Source: Synechococcus sp. UW140
Lineage (GTDB): Bacteria; Cyanobacteriota; Cyanobacteriia; PCC-6307; Cyanobiaceae
Assembly (NCBI GenBank): GCA_945861595.1
Contig: CAMAVE010000005.1
Span: forward strand, 1-63,172
Direction of reading: 5' to 3'
DNA length: 63,172 nt
The notes under the pieces are model-generated. The model had not been told where the DNA came from and ran no database searches. It was given only the letters and a program-made list of their open reading frames with translations. Below, in pieces: positions 54,773 through 63,172 of the stretch. Made by a program: the position numbers and the translations under genes. Every line of letters starts with the position of its first letter. Within the stretch, counting starts at the first letter, position 1.

Positions 54773-56005
54773 CTAGGAGGGGGCCTTGGGGGGAGTCAGG
54801 TCGGCCGGGGCGGCGGCCGTGCGACTGGCCACCAGGCTGGTGAGGGCCGCCTCGAACCGGCGTACCGCCAGCCTCAGCTGGCGCGGCTTGATCACCAAAG
54901 GCGGCACAAACCGCACCACCCCAGGTCCGGCAGGCACCAGCAACAACCGATGGGCCATGGCCTCCGCCACCAGCTCGGGGGCGGTCACGCCATCGGGCTG
55001 CAGCACTAGGCCCTGCAACAGGCCCCAGCCCCGCACCCCGGCCAGCTGCTGGGGATGGCGGTCCACCAGCTCGCCCAACAGGCCCGCGAGCAGCTCGCCC
55101 ATGCGCCCGGCGTGGGCGACCAGCTGGCGCCGCTCAAGCTCGGCCACCACGGTGAGGCCGGCCCGGCAGGCAAAGGGATTGCCCCCGAAGGTGCTGGCGT
55201 GGTCCCCGGGGCGAAGCACGTCGGCCCGGCGGTTGACGGCCAGGACCCCAATCGGGATCCCGCCGCCCAGGCCCTTGGCCAGGGTGAAGGCATCGGGCTC
55301 CACCCCCAATTTCTGGTAGCCCCAGAGGCAGCCGCTGCGGCCGACCCCCACCTGCACCTCATCGAAGATCAGCAGGATGTCGCGCTCATCGCACAGCTGG
55401 CGGACCCGGGCAAAAAAGGCCGGATCACCAGGATTGACGCCCCCTTCCCCCTGCAGCGGTTCCAGCAGCACGGCCGCCACCCGGGGTCCATCGGCCTCGC
55501 ACTCCTGGAGCAGGGCTTCAAAGGCGGCCGTGTCGTTGTAGGGGAAGAAGCGAAACCCCTCCACCATGGGCTCGAACCCCTGGTGGTACTTAGGCTGGCC
55601 CGTGGCGCTGACCGCCGCCAGGGTGCGGCCGTGGAAGCTGGCCTGGGCCGTGAGGATCACCGGCCGCTCGATACCGCGGCGGGTGTGGCCGTATTTCCGG
55701 GCCAACTTGATCGCCGCCTCGTTCGCCTCAGCCCCCGAATTGCAGAAAAACACCCGATCGGCGCAGCTGTGGCCGGCGATCCAGCCCGCCAGCTGCTCCT
55801 GCTCCGGAATCCGGTAGAGGTTGGAGACATGCTGCAGGCGCCCGAGCTGGCGGCCCAGCGCCTTCTGCATGGCCGGGTTGCTGTGGCCCAGGGTGCAGGT
55901 GGCGATGCCCGCCACGCAGTCGAGGTAACGGCGGCCCTGGTCATCCCATAGCCAGCAGCCCCTGCCCTTCTTCAGGGTCAGGGGATAGCGGCTGTAGGTG
56001 TCCAT
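54773..56005 (-). CDS. argD: Acetylornithine aminotransferase
   Basis: A 410-residue class III aminotransferase from ATG 56005 that converts N-acetylglutamate semialdehyde to acetylornithine in arginine synthesis. Motifs: DQGRRYLDCVAGIATCTLGH, FFCNSGAEANEAAIKLARKY, LIFDEVQVGVGRSG, and TLAKGLGGGIPIG with the PLP-binding Lys. The frame extends upstream across the tRNA-Leu gene, which fixes the start below 56032. folC follows without a gap. Confidence 0.94.
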   Translation of the reverse strand: MDTYSRYPLTLKKGRGCWLWDDQGRRYLDCVAGIATCTLGHSNPAMQKALGRQLGRLQHVSNLYRIPEQEQLAGWIAGHSCADRVFFCNSGAEANEAAIKLARKYGHTRRGIERPVILTAQASFHGRTLAAVSATGQPKYHQGFEPMVEGFRFFPYNDTAAFEALLQECEADGPRVAAVLLEPLQGEGGVNPGDPAFFARVRQLCDERDILLIFDEVQVGVGRSGCLWGYQKLGVEPDAFTLAKGLGGGIPIGVLAVNRRADVLRPGDHASTFGGNPFACRAGLTVVAELERRQLVAHAGRMGELLAGLLGELVDRHPQQLAGVRGWGLLQGLVLQPDGVTAPELVAEAMAHRLLLVPAGPGVVRFVPPLVIKPRQLRLAVRRFEAALTSLVASRTAAAPADLTPPKAPS

Positions 56006-56031
56006 CACGGGATGGACAGGCTCTAGGGGGA

Positions 56032-56113
56032 TGGGAGCGGTGGGACTCGAACCCACAAACCCGAAGGCGCTCGATTTTGAGTCGAGTCCGTCTACCAATT
56101 CCGGCACGCTCCC
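56032..56113 (-). tRNA. tRNA-Leu (anticodon CAA)
   Basis: The leftward strand has acceptor GGGAGCG/CGCTCCC, discriminator A, D-arm with GGTAGAC, anticodon stem CTCGA/TCGAG with loop CTCAAAA (anticodon CAA, reading UUG), a class II long variable arm, and T-loop TTCGAGT. CCA is not encoded. It lies 26 bp before argD and 12 bp after murA. Confidence 0.95.
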
Positions 56114-56125
56114 TTGATCCCGATC

Positions 56126-57421
56126 CTAGGGGAGCCGCCGGATCGAGGCGCCAACCCCATTGAGCTTGCCCTCCAGATCGGCATAGCCCCGATCCAAATA
56201 CTCAAGCCCCTGAACCGAGGTGACCCCATCCGCCGCCAGGCCGGCCAGCACCATGGCGGCCGAGGCGCGCAGGTCGCTGCCCTGGACCGGGGCGCCGCTG
56301 AGGCGGGGCACACCCTCAATGAAAGCCGTATTGCCTTGAAGCCGGATCGCCGCCCCCATGCGCTGCAGCTCGGCCACGTGCTGGAGGCGGTTTTCGAAGA
56401 TGTTTTCGGTGATGATGCTGGTGCCCTGGGCCGTGGCCAGCAGACTCATAAAGGGAGCCTGGAGGTCGGTGGGGAAGCCGGGGAAGGGCTGGGTGCGCAG
56501 GTCGACGGCGCGGATCTCGTCGGCACTGATCTCCAGGGTGGAGCCATCCATGGTGAGCTTGCAGCCCACGTCCTCGAGCTTGGTCAGAACGGCGCCAAGG
56601 TGCTCGGGGATCACCGGACCGACCCGCAGGCGCGAGCGGGTGATGGCAGCGGCGAGCAGGAAGGTGCCCGCTTCGATGCGGTCGGGGATGACGGCGTAAT
56701 CGGCGCCATGGAGCCGCTCAACGCCCTCAATCGTGATCGTGGTGGTGCCAGCGCCGCGGATCCGCGCTCCCATGGCGCTCAAGAGCCCGGCCAGGTCGAT
56801 CACCTCCGGCTCGAGGGCCGCGTTGTCGATCACGGTTTCGCCCTCAGCCAGGGCGGCGGCCATCATCAGGGTCTCGGTGGCGCCAACGCTGGGGCAATCG
56901 AGATGGATCCGGCCCCCGGTGAGGCGACGGCGGCGGCCTGGCACCACGGCGGAAACCACACCGTGGTCGATCGTGACCTGGGCTCCGAGGGCCTTGAGAC
57001 CCTTCACATGCTCAACCACGGGCCGGGTGCCGATCTGGCAACCGCCGGGAAGGGGCACCTGGGCGATGCCGAGACGGGCCAACAGGGGGCCAATACAAAA
57101 GAAGCTGGCCCGCAGGCTGTTGACCAATTCGTAGGGGGGAGACGACTGGTTCAGACCAGACCCATCCAGCACCAGACTGTCGGCGGAGCGCTGCACACCC
57201 ACGCCCAGGGAGCCGAGGATGTCACCCATGCCGAGGATGTCGGTGAGGGGCGGCACATTGCGCAGCCGCAGGGCATCGGCCGTCAACAGGGAGGCGGTCA
57301 TCAGCACTAGGGCTGAATTCTTGGCGCCACTGACCCGCAACTCACCGGCGAGGCGGCGGCCACCAGCAATCTCAAGCTGGGGGCTGAGCACCTGAATAGA
57401 CGGGACAACCGTCAGGGTCAT
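56126..57421 (-). CDS. murA: UDP-N-acetylglucosamine 1-carboxyvinyltransferase
   Basis: A 431-residue enzyme from ATG 57421 that starts peptidoglycan precursor synthesis with phosphoenolpyruvate. Motifs: [16 protein letters not shown] near 26, [16 protein letters not shown] with the fosfomycin-binding Cys near 120, and [14 protein letters not shown] near 308. The twofold repeat of the family is complete. The upstream frame to 57517 is not family-like. A tRNA-Leu gene follows on the same strand after 12 bp. Confidence 0.96.
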   Translation of the reverse strand: MTLTVVPSIQVLSPQLEIAGGRRLAGELRVSGAKNSALVLMTASLLTADALRLRNVPPLTDILGMGDILGSLGVGVQRSADSLVLDGSGLNQSSPPYELVNSLRASFFCIGPLLARLGIAQVPLPGGCQIGTRPVVEHVKGLKALGAQVTIDHGVVSAVVPGRRRRLTGGRIHLDCPSVGATETLMMAAALAEGETVIDNAALEPEVIDLAGLLSAMGARIRGAGTTTITIEGVERLHGADYAVIPDRIEAGTFLLAAAITRSRLRVGPVIPEHLGAVLTKLEDVGCKLTMDGSTLEISADEIRAVDLRTQPFPGFPTDLQAPFMSLLATAQGTSIITENIFENRLQHVAELQRMGAAIRLQGNTAFIEGVPRLSGAPVQGSDLRASAAMVLAGLAADGVTSVQGLEYLDRGYADLEGKLNGVGASIRRLP

Positions 57422-57602
57422 GGCTTCCGATGTCCCGGACTGGGAGCCCCATCTTGCCGGCCAACCCTGAAGGCGTCCAGACGTCCGGCGCCAGAACTGG
57501 CTTGTTTTTGCCCGCAAATCCTCCCTAAGGCCTGTTTCCAGGCCGCTCTAGAGGGGCCAGGGCCATGGGCTATGGTCACTGGGTCGCTGCGGCGACACGC
57601 CC

Positions 57603-57686
57603 GCGGATGTGGCGGAATTGGTAGACGCGCTAGTTTCAGGTACTAGTGGCAGCAATGTCGTGGGAGTTCAAGTCTCCCCATCCGCA
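57603..57686 (+). tRNA. tRNA-Leu (anticodon CAG)
   Basis: Acceptor GCGGATG/CATCCGC, discriminator A, D-arm with GGTAGAC, anticodon stem CTAGT/ACTAG with loop TTCAGGT (anticodon CAG, reading CUG), long variable arm and T-loop TTCAAGT. CCA is not encoded. Second leucine tRNA in the window, on the opposite strand to the first. Confidence 0.95.
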
Positions 57687-57698
57687 TACGAAACAAGC

Positions 57699-57729
57699 CT
57701 GGGTCAGGCCGCTTCCTGACCAGCTTTTT
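57699..57729 (+). terminator. Intrinsic terminator after tRNA-Leu (CAG)
   Basis: CTGGGTCAGG (57699-57708) pairs with CCTGACCAG (57715-57723) with one bulged G, followed by CTTTTT. Confidence 0.82.
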
Positions 57730-57863
57730 CGCCTACAGGTCTTTTCCATCCCTGACTCGGACGCACGCTCGTGATGGGACCGATGGTTCCGAGGCCGCCT
57801 AAAGCCACTGCCAAACTGCAGCACGCCATTGGTTAGGGTCCAGGTCAGGCCCAGGGCAATTCC

Positions 57864-58112
57864 ATGATCATTCTCAAGATCAGCAATGCTTCCGAAGTGG
57901 TGGCCTCCAAGCTCGGCAAATTTCTGCAGGCCCTCACCCCCGATGCCCTTGATCAGGCCTCGGTAGAAGACGTGCTCTTGAAAAAACTGATTGAAAACCT
58001 GGCGGCCGAGGGCCTCAAGGGCGAGGTGGCCGCCGTCAAGGGGTTGGACCTGCAGGAGGCCAACCTGGTGATCCATGGCAACCTGCACGTGCGCCGTCAC
58101 CACGAGTTCTGA
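57864..58112 (+). CDS. Conserved small protein of unknown function
   Basis: An 82-residue protein: MIILKISNASEVVASKLGKF, then LDQASVEDVLLKKLIENLA and NLVIHGNLHVRRHHEF. Probably alpha/beta and soluble. The beginning and the His-rich end look conserved, but I recognise no family. It lies 38 bp before the methyltransferase gene on the same strand and may be its operon partner. Confidence 0.7.
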   Translation: MIILKISNASEVVASKLGKFLQALTPDALDQASVEDVLLKKLIENLAAEGLKGEVAAVKGLDLQEANLVIHGNLHVRRHHEF

Positions 58113-58150
58113 GCCCAAGCAGGGATTTGGGATCGGTGCGCACGACTGGA

Positions 58151-59137
58151 ATGGATGCGGATCCAGGCCAGGGGGATCTTGAGCTGATTTCCAGCCGGCG
58201 CAATCCGCTCGTGGGGCGGCTGCGGGCCCTGCACCAGGGCAGCGGCCGCCGCGAGCAGCAACGGCTGCTCCTGGAGGGCACCCACCTGCTCCAGGAGGTC
58301 CTGCGCCTGGGCCTCAGGCCCGATTGGCTCCTGGCCACCGCCCCCTGGATGGACCGCCACGACGCGCTGCTCGCCCAGCTTCGACAAGGAGCCCCGCAGG
58401 GTGCGAGCCCATCAGGGGGGGATTCCGCCCTCCAGCTACGGGTGGTGAGCGAGGAGGTGCTGGCCGCCGTTGCCACCACCGAGCAACCCGATGGCGTCGT
58501 GGTGACCCTGCCCCTGGAGCAGCTGCCCCAGCCCCGGGCCTGGCCGGCCAGCAACAACCAGCCGGGGGACTCGCCGAAGCAGGAGCCCCCCCCGGACCCC
58601 TTTCCCAGTTTTGTGCTGGCCCTCGATCGCCTGCAGGATCCGGGCAACCTGGGCACCCTGTTGCGCTGTGCCCTGGCTGCTGGTGTGGAGGAGGTGTGGC
58701 TGGCGGGCGGGGCCGATCCGCACCAGCCCAAGGTGCTGCGGGCCTCGGCGGGGGCGGCCCTGGCCCTGCCCCTGCGGCGGCTGCAAAACCTGGGGCCGGC
58801 CCTAGCCGAAGCCGTTGGGTGGGGCAGCCAGGTGGTGGCGACTGTGGTGGCACCGGCGGTCGCTCCGCGATTGAACCCTGGGCAGGAGCCATCGGTCACG
58901 GGATCCGCGGGGACCGCCGGCCAGGCCCCAGCGGTGCGGCCCTACTGGGAGCTGGATTGGGGCCTGCCCACGGTGTTGATGCTCGGCAATGAGGGGGCGG
59001 GCCTGGATCCGGCCCTGATCGCCCTGGCGAGCGAGCGGGTCACGATCCCCCATGCCGCCGCGGTGGAATCCCTGAACGTGGCCCTGGCGGCGGCGCCCCT
59101 GCTGCTGGAGCGCTGGCGCCAACGGCTGGGGGGGTGA
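58151..59137 (+). CDS. SpoU/TrmH-family RNA 2'-O-methyltransferase
   Basis: A protein of about 328 residues from ATG 58151 (open from 58127). An N-terminal substrate-binding domain (ISSRRNPLVGRLRAL, then LLEGTHLLQEVL) precedes the knotted SPOUT domain with LDRLQDPGNLGTLLRCALAAG, VLMLGNEGAGLDPAL and IPHAAAVESLNVALAAA, the three SpoU motifs. It methylates a ribose in rRNA or tRNA; the target is unknown. A Pro/Gln-rich insert lies near 140-160. Confidence 0.9.
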   Translation: MDADPGQGDLELISSRRNPLVGRLRALHQGSGRREQQRLLLEGTHLLQEVLRLGLRPDWLLATAPWMDRHDALLAQLRQGAPQGASPSGGDSALQLRVVSEEVLAAVATTEQPDGVVVTLPLEQLPQPRAWPASNNQPGDSPKQEPPPDPFPSFVLALDRLQDPGNLGTLLRCALAAGVEEVWLAGGADPHQPKVLRASAGAALALPLRRLQNLGPALAEAVGWGSQVVATVVAPAVAPRLNPGQEPSVTGSAGTAGQAPAVRPYWELDWGLPTVLMLGNEGAGLDPALIALASERVTIPHAAAVESLNVALAAAPLLLERWRQRLGG

Positions 59138-59174
59138 CGGGGGAGAATGCCCCTAACAACCGCAGGATCCTTCG

Positions 59175-60713
59175 GTGAGCGCCTCCAGTTCCGATGCCTC
59201 CAGCGCCACTGGCACAGATGGCATGGCCTTTGATTTCGATGTGATCGTGATCGGAGCCGGCTATGGCGGCTTCGATGCGGCCAAACATGCCGCCGACCAT
59301 GGCCTGCGCACGGCGATCATCGAATCGCGCGACATGGGCGGCACCTGCGTCAACCGGGGCTGCGTGCCCTCCAAGGCCCTGCTGGCGGCCAGCGGCCGGG
59401 TGCGGGAACTGGCCGATGCCAAGCACCTGGCCGGCTTTGGCATCCACGCCGCGCCGGTGCGCTTCGAGCGCCAGAAAATCGCCGACCACGCCAACCAGCT
59501 GGTGGCCACGATCCGAGCCAACCTCACCAAGACCCTGGAGCGGGCCGGCGTGACGATCCTGCGGGGCAAGGGCCGACTTGAGGGCTCCCAAAAGGTGGGG
59601 ATCCGCGAAATCAGCGGCGTAGACCGGATCCTTAGCGCCCGCGAGGTGATCATCGCCACCGGCTCCGATCCCTTCGTGCCCCCCGGCATCGAAACCGATG
59701 GGCGCACGGTGTTCACCAGCGATGAGGCGATCAGCCTGGAATGGCTGCCCCGTTGGATCGCGATTATCGGCAGCGGTTATATCGGCCTGGAATTCGCCGA
59801 TGTCTACACCGCCCTGGGCTGTGAAGTGACCATGATCGAAGCCCTCGATCGGGTGATGCCCACCTTTGATCCCGACATCGCCAAAATCGCCGCCCGCAAC
59901 CTGATCGAGGGCCGCGACATCGATGCCCGCTCTGGCGTCCTAGCCCGCCAAGTGACGCCAGGCTCGCCCGTGCGAATCGAGCTGGTGGACATGGCCACCC
60001 GCGAACCCGTTGAAACCCTGGAGGTGGATGCGGTGCTCGTGGCCACCGGCCGGGTGCCGGTGAGCAAGGAGCTCAACCTCGGCTCCCTGGCGGTGGAGAC
60101 CACCCGGGGCTTCATCCCGGTGGATGACGAGATGCGGGTGCTGGTGAATGGGGCGCCCGTGCCCCACCTCTGGGCCGTGGGCGATGTCACCGGCAAAATG
60201 ATGCTGGCCCACACCGCCGCCGCCCAGGGCGCCGTGGCCGTGGACAACATCCTGGGCCACCGGCGCCGCATCGATTACCGCTCGATTCCGGCGGCCACCT
60301 TCACCCATCCGGAGATCAGTTCGGTGGGCCTTTCTGAAGTGGAAGCCAAGGAGCTCGCCACCAAAGAGGGCTTTGAGCTGGGGCTGGTGCGCAGCTATTT
60401 CAAGGCCAACACCAAGGCCCTGGCCGAATTGGAAAGCGATGGCCTGATGAAGTTGCTGTTCCGTAAAGACACCGGCGAAGTGTTGGGCGCCCATCTCTAC
60501 GGCCTGCATGCGGCCGACCTGATCCAGGAGATCGCCAACGCCGTGGCCCGCCGCCAGAGCGTCAGTCAGCTGGCCACCGAGGTGCACACCCATCCCACCT
60601 TGAGTGAGCTGGTGGAAGTGGCCTACAAGCAGGCGGCCCAGGCTGTGGCAGCGGCCCAGGCCGGTTCCCCAGCAGCAGCCCCGGCATCGGCCCGCCAGCC
60701 GCTGGGGGTCTGA
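59175..60713 (+). CDS. lpd: Dihydrolipoyl dehydrogenase
   Basis: A 512-residue FAD/NAD disulfide oxidoreductase from GTG 59175, the E3 subunit of 2-oxo acid dehydrogenase or glycine cleavage complexes. FAD site [14 protein letters not shown] near 23, redox pair [16 protein letters not shown] near 55-70, NAD site [20 protein letters not shown] near 200, and the C-terminal [14 protein letters not shown] with the catalytic His-Glu pair. An N-terminal Ser/Ala-rich tail and a C-terminal Ala/Pro-rich tail extend beyond the core. trpC follows after 4 bp. Confidence 0.96.
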   Translation: MSASSSDASSATGTDGMAFDFDVIVIGAGYGGFDAAKHAADHGLRTAIIESRDMGGTCVNRGCVPSKALLAASGRVRELADAKHLAGFGIHAAPVRFERQKIADHANQLVATIRANLTKTLERAGVTILRGKGRLEGSQKVGIREISGVDRILSAREVIIATGSDPFVPPGIETDGRTVFTSDEAISLEWLPRWIAIIGSGYIGLEFADVYTALGCEVTMIEALDRVMPTFDPDIAKIAARNLIEGRDIDARSGVLARQVTPGSPVRIELVDMATREPVETLEVDAVLVATGRVPVSKELNLGSLAVETTRGFIPVDDEMRVLVNGAPVPHLWAVGDVTGKMMLAHTAAAQGAVAVDNILGHRRRIDYRSIPAATFTHPEISSVGLSEVEAKELATKEGFELGLVRSYFKANTKALAELESDGLMKLLFRKDTGEVLGAHLYGLHAADLIQEIANAVARRQSVSQLATEVHTHPTLSELVEVAYKQAAQAVAAAQAGSPAAAPASARQPLGV

Positions 60714-60717
60714 GCCG

Positions 60718-61602
60718 ATGGAGATCCGTCGCCGGCCGCCCAACCCCCCTGTGAAGGTGGCCCATCTGATGTATGGCATCCCCCATCCGGAGGAGCAGCC
60801 GCGCCACATTCTCGAAAAAATTGTCTGGGAAAAGGACAAGGAGGTGGCTAGCGCCCGGGAGCGGGTGCCGCTGGAGAAGCTCAAAGAGCAGATCGCAGCC
60901 CTACCTGCCACCCGCGATTTTTTCGCGGCCCTGCGCGCCGGCATGCCCAAACCGGCCGTGATCGCCGAGATCAAGAAAGCCAGCCCCAGTAAGGGCGTGA
61001 TCCGGGAGGATTTCGATCCCGAAGCGATCGCCAGGGGCTACGCCGCAGGCGGCGCCAGTTGCCTCTCGGTGCTCACCGACAAGGCCTTTTTCCAGGGAGG
61101 CTTTGAGGTGCTGGTGCAGGTGCGCCAGGTGGTGGATCTGCCCCTGCTCTGCAAGGACTTCATCCTCAGCCCCTACCAGCTCTATCAGGCCCGGGCCGCC
61201 GGCGCCGACGCCGCCCTGCTGATCGCAGCGATCCTCACCGACCAGGACATCACCTACCTGCTCAAGGTGGCCCGCTTCCTGGGCCTGGCCGTGCTCGTGG
61301 AAGTGCATGACGGCGCCGAACTGGAGAGGGTCTTGGCCCTCGATGGCGTGAGCCTCGTTGGCATCAACAACCGGGATCTGGCCAGCTTCGAGGTGGACCT
61401 CGGCACCACTGCCACCCTGCTCGAAACCCATGGCGAGCGCCTGCGGGCCCAGGGAATCCTGGTGGTGAGTGAATCGGGCCTGTTCCAGCGCTCCGACCTG
61501 GACCGGGTTCAGGCCGCCGGTGCCGAGGCGGTGCTGGTGGGAGAAGCCTTGATGCGCCAGACCGATGTCACGGCGGCCTTGAAGGGTCTCATTCACGGTT
61601 AA
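60718..61602 (+). CDS. trpC: Indole-3-glycerol phosphate synthase
   Basis: A 294-residue TIM barrel of tryptophan synthesis from ATG 60718. Catalytic motifs: [19 protein letters not shown] near 83-102, [21 protein letters not shown] (in parts) near 145-165, [14 protein letters not shown] near 196, [14 protein letters not shown] near 218 and [12 protein letters not shown] near 248. A cyanobacterial N-terminal extension of about 30 residues is present ([19 protein letters not shown]). It follows lpd by 4 bp, probably in one transcript. Confidence 0.96.
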   Translation: MEIRRRPPNPPVKVAHLMYGIPHPEEQPRHILEKIVWEKDKEVASARERVPLEKLKEQIAALPATRDFFAALRAGMPKPAVIAEIKKASPSKGVIREDFDPEAIARGYAAGGASCLSVLTDKAFFQGGFEVLVQVRQVVDLPLLCKDFILSPYQLYQARAAGADAALLIAAILTDQDITYLLKVARFLGLAVLVEVHDGAELERVLALDGVSLVGINNRDLASFEVDLGTTATLLETHGERLRAQGILVVSESGLFQRSDLDRVQAAGAEAVLVGEALMRQTDVTAALKGLIHG

Positions 61603-61663
61603 GTCCCGATCACCGCACTCCCAAAAGGGAAGGAACCAGCCCATGGCACCCCAGGCCTAATCC

Positions 61664-62812
61664 GTGATGCTGGCTGCCGCCGTCATGGCCTTTGCTGCAC
61701 CGATGGCCATGGCACCCACCATGGCTGTTGCACCAAGCATTGCCGTGGCATCAGCCATAGGGGTGGCCTCTCCGGCAACCATGGCGGCACCCGTCTTACG
61801 CGTTGGCATCGTTGCCGGCCAATATCCCTGCTCTTACCTGGATCAAGGGATTTGGAAGGGCAGTGCCGTAGAGCTTTGGGGGGCTGCCGCCGAACGCACC
61901 AAGTTGCCCTTCGTGGTGCAGCGCGCCGGCACCCCCCAGGAGGCGATCGACTCCCTAGTGAGCGGCAAGTTGGATGTGGCCGTGTCCTGCTTCAACCTCA
62001 CCCATGGGCGCTTGCGCAAAGTGGGTTACACCACCCCCTATCGCTTCGAGGGCATCAAGATCCTGGGCAAAGCCAAGCAGTTTGACCTGCTTGGCATTCT
62101 CAGTCGTGCGATCAAAGACGTGCGACTGCCGCGGGCCTTTAGCCTCCTTTTTGGCACCACCTTGCTAATCACCATTGCCACGGTGATCCTTGAAAAAAGG
62201 CTTGTAGAAGCCATCTTTGCGGAAAAGTTATCTGCCAAAAACTTCACAAGACTCTGGCTTTTACTGACGATTGGCCCCTCGCCCCTCGATAAAACCTCCA
62301 GACTAAAAACGGCCACTTTGCTGGCTTTCAGCCATTATGTGCGCATCATCTTCAGTGGTGCCCTGATTGCCGCGATCACGGCGGCCGCCATCGGCGAATC
62401 GATTGAAGCTGACGGTCAATTCTCGATCGCCGGCTTCTCCGACCTGGAGGGGCTTCGCATCGGCGTGGCCGATGGCAGCTACGCCGAAGCCCTGATCAAA
62501 GACAAACTGCGGGCGCTCCACAACAAAGCAGGGGCGTCCAGCTCCACGCTGGTCAAGTACAAGCGGAATCAGGACCTAGCCGATGCCCTCAAGCACGACC
62601 AGGTCGATGTGATTGCCGGCGATGCCGCCGCTGTTGAGGCTCTGGGCGCCCAGCTCGCCAATGTCGGGCATTATTTTATTTATGCGGCGGAACTGGCAAA
62701 AACGCCCCAAGGCTTTCTGATCGCACCCACGGTCTCTCGGGCGATTGATGCTGCCCTTGATGATGCGGTCGTGTCCCTTGAGACAGACCGCTTTCAGGAG
62801 CCGAAGCCCTAG
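61664..62812 (+). CDS. Ionotropic glutamate receptor-like (GluR0-type) protein
   Basis: A 382-residue protein. After an Ala/Met-rich signal region (1-42), a periplasmic binding lobe starts VLRVGIVAGQYPCSYL and includes GKLDVAVSCFNLT. Two membrane segments (near 155-172 and 225-245) with an intervening segment then split the binding domain. Lobe 2 resumes at FSDLEGLRIGVADGSYAEAL and ends near 365. This is the GluR0 layout (lobe, pore, lobe). The pore segment lacks the TVGYGD filter of GluR0. The ligand is unknown. Confidence 0.78.
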   Translation: MMLAAAVMAFAAPMAMAPTMAVAPSIAVASAIGVASPATMAAPVLRVGIVAGQYPCSYLDQGIWKGSAVELWGAAAERTKLPFVVQRAGTPQEAIDSLVSGKLDVAVSCFNLTHGRLRKVGYTTPYRFEGIKILGKAKQFDLLGILSRAIKDVRLPRAFSLLFGTTLLITIATVILEKRLVEAIFAEKLSAKNFTRLWLLLTIGPSPLDKTSRLKTATLLAFSHYVRIIFSGALIAAITAAAIGESIEADGQFSIAGFSDLEGLRIGVADGSYAEALIKDKLRALHNKAGASSSTLVKYKRNQDLADALKHDQVDVIAGDAAAVEALGAQLANVGHYFIYAAELAKTPQGFLIAPTVSRAIDAALDDAVVSLETDRFQEPKP

Positions 62813-62856
62813 GAAGCCTGGCCACCCTTTGGCGCCAATCGAGGAGGGAAAGGGTC

Positions 62857-62888
62857 CCAAACAAAAGCCCCCGCCACGGGCGAGGGCT
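62857..62888 (-). terminator. Intrinsic terminator downstream of rpsD
   Basis: On the leftward strand AGCCCTCGCC (62888-62879) pairs with GGCGGGGGCT (62875-62866) with one mismatch, and is followed by TTTTGTTT. It lies 60 bp after the rpsD stop. Confidence 0.85.
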
Positions 62889-62947
62889 CGGGTAGCCGGT
62901 TGGCGGAAGGGCGGAAAGGCCAGCAATAAGCGCCGGCCCAGCGGGCT

Positions 62948-63172
62948 TCAGACCTTGCGGGAGTAGAACTCCACCACCAGCAATTCGTTGATCTCGAGGG
63001 CGACCCATTCGCGCTCGATCTTTCCACCCACCTTGGCCGCCATCTTGGCCTTGTCGAACTCGAGGTGGGGGGGAATGTTGGCCAGACCTGGGAACTCAAG
63101 GTTGGCCTGGGCAAGCAGCTTGCTGGCCTTGCGTTCGCGGATCGCGACCACATCGCCGGCCCGGCACTGGTA
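62948..63172 (-). CDS. rpsD: 30S ribosomal protein S4, C-terminal part
   Basis: The frame runs from the window edge to the stop at 62948. The sequence ([20 protein letters not shown], then [12 protein letters not shown], ending [11 protein letters not shown]) is the end of S4, including the last strand of the S4 RNA-binding domain. S4 starts 30S subunit assembly by binding 16S rRNA. The N-terminal two thirds lie outside the window. An intrinsic terminator follows. Confidence 0.95.
   Translation of the reverse strand, partial: YQCRAGDVVAIRERKASKLLAQANLEFPGLANIPPHLEFDKAKMAAKVGGKIEREWVALEINELLVVEFYSRKV

Overview
The window looks like a chromosome segment from a GC-rich picocyanobacterium of the Synechococcus/Cyanobium type. 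The evidence is the conserved cyanobacterial block clpR-clpP-ilvC-cbiB, the ddl/ftsQ/ftsZ/SRP RNA/panB block, HIP1 octamers (for example near 2571, 36196 and 61026), cyanobacterial families such as DUF1651, DUF3721 and DUF4359, a class I KARI, and a GluR0-like receptor. Both edges cut genes: chrA on the left and rpsD on the right.

Positions 1-18,300 are a heavy-metal island. It holds a frameshifted chromate transporter, a CadR-like MerR regulator, a Zn/Cd/Pb P1B-ATPase, a VKOR-thioredoxin fusion with an Nramp transporter, two tandem DUF3721 mini-proteins with a small membrane protein, three DUF305 genes (one frameshifted), CopA with DUF2933 and an ICMT-like methyltransferase, a second MerR regulator, DUF411 and a multicopper oxidase. 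Five MerR-style promoters with 19-bp spacers are visible. Two have ACCCT/AGGGT arms and sit beside the Zn/Cd ATPase; three have CTCC/GGAG-type arms and sit before the copper-type operons. Several members are decaying: a dead MerR gene, a glutaredoxin fragment, DUF305 copy 3, and a TauE/SafE remnant.

Positions 18,300-22,600 are a mobile-element-like module with DUF1651, an Abi_2/HEPN protein, a small conserved protein, and a Rad52-family / Gp157-like / DUF2493-SLOG cluster. No integrase or att site is visible. Positions 22,600-30,700 are gene-poor. They hold scattered small or membrane proteins, an AraC-type and a LysR-like regulator, short tandem repeats, and several stretches of 0.6-1 kb where I see no gene.

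Positions 30,770-63,172 are dense core genome. In order: a glycosyltransferase and a polyprenyl-phosphate sugar transferase; cbiB, ilvC, clpP, clpR and a PIN-TRAM protein; hemW and panB; SRP RNA; ftsZ, ftsQ, a small conserved gene and ddl; miaB; an enolase-superfamily epimerase with a DUF1611 (DgcN-like) gene and a degenerate GGDEF gene, all overlapping; tRNA-His; DUF4359, an amidohydrolase and an FAD-binding protein; a pentapeptide protein; folC, argD, tRNA-Leu, murA and a second tRNA-Leu; a SpoU methyltransferase, lpd, trpC, a glutamate-receptor-like protein and rpsD.

The most interesting unit is the set of linked metal-responsive promoters, in particular the one driving the uncharacterised DUF3721-DUF3721-membrane protein operon. 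All functions are inferred by reading the sequence; no database search was run.
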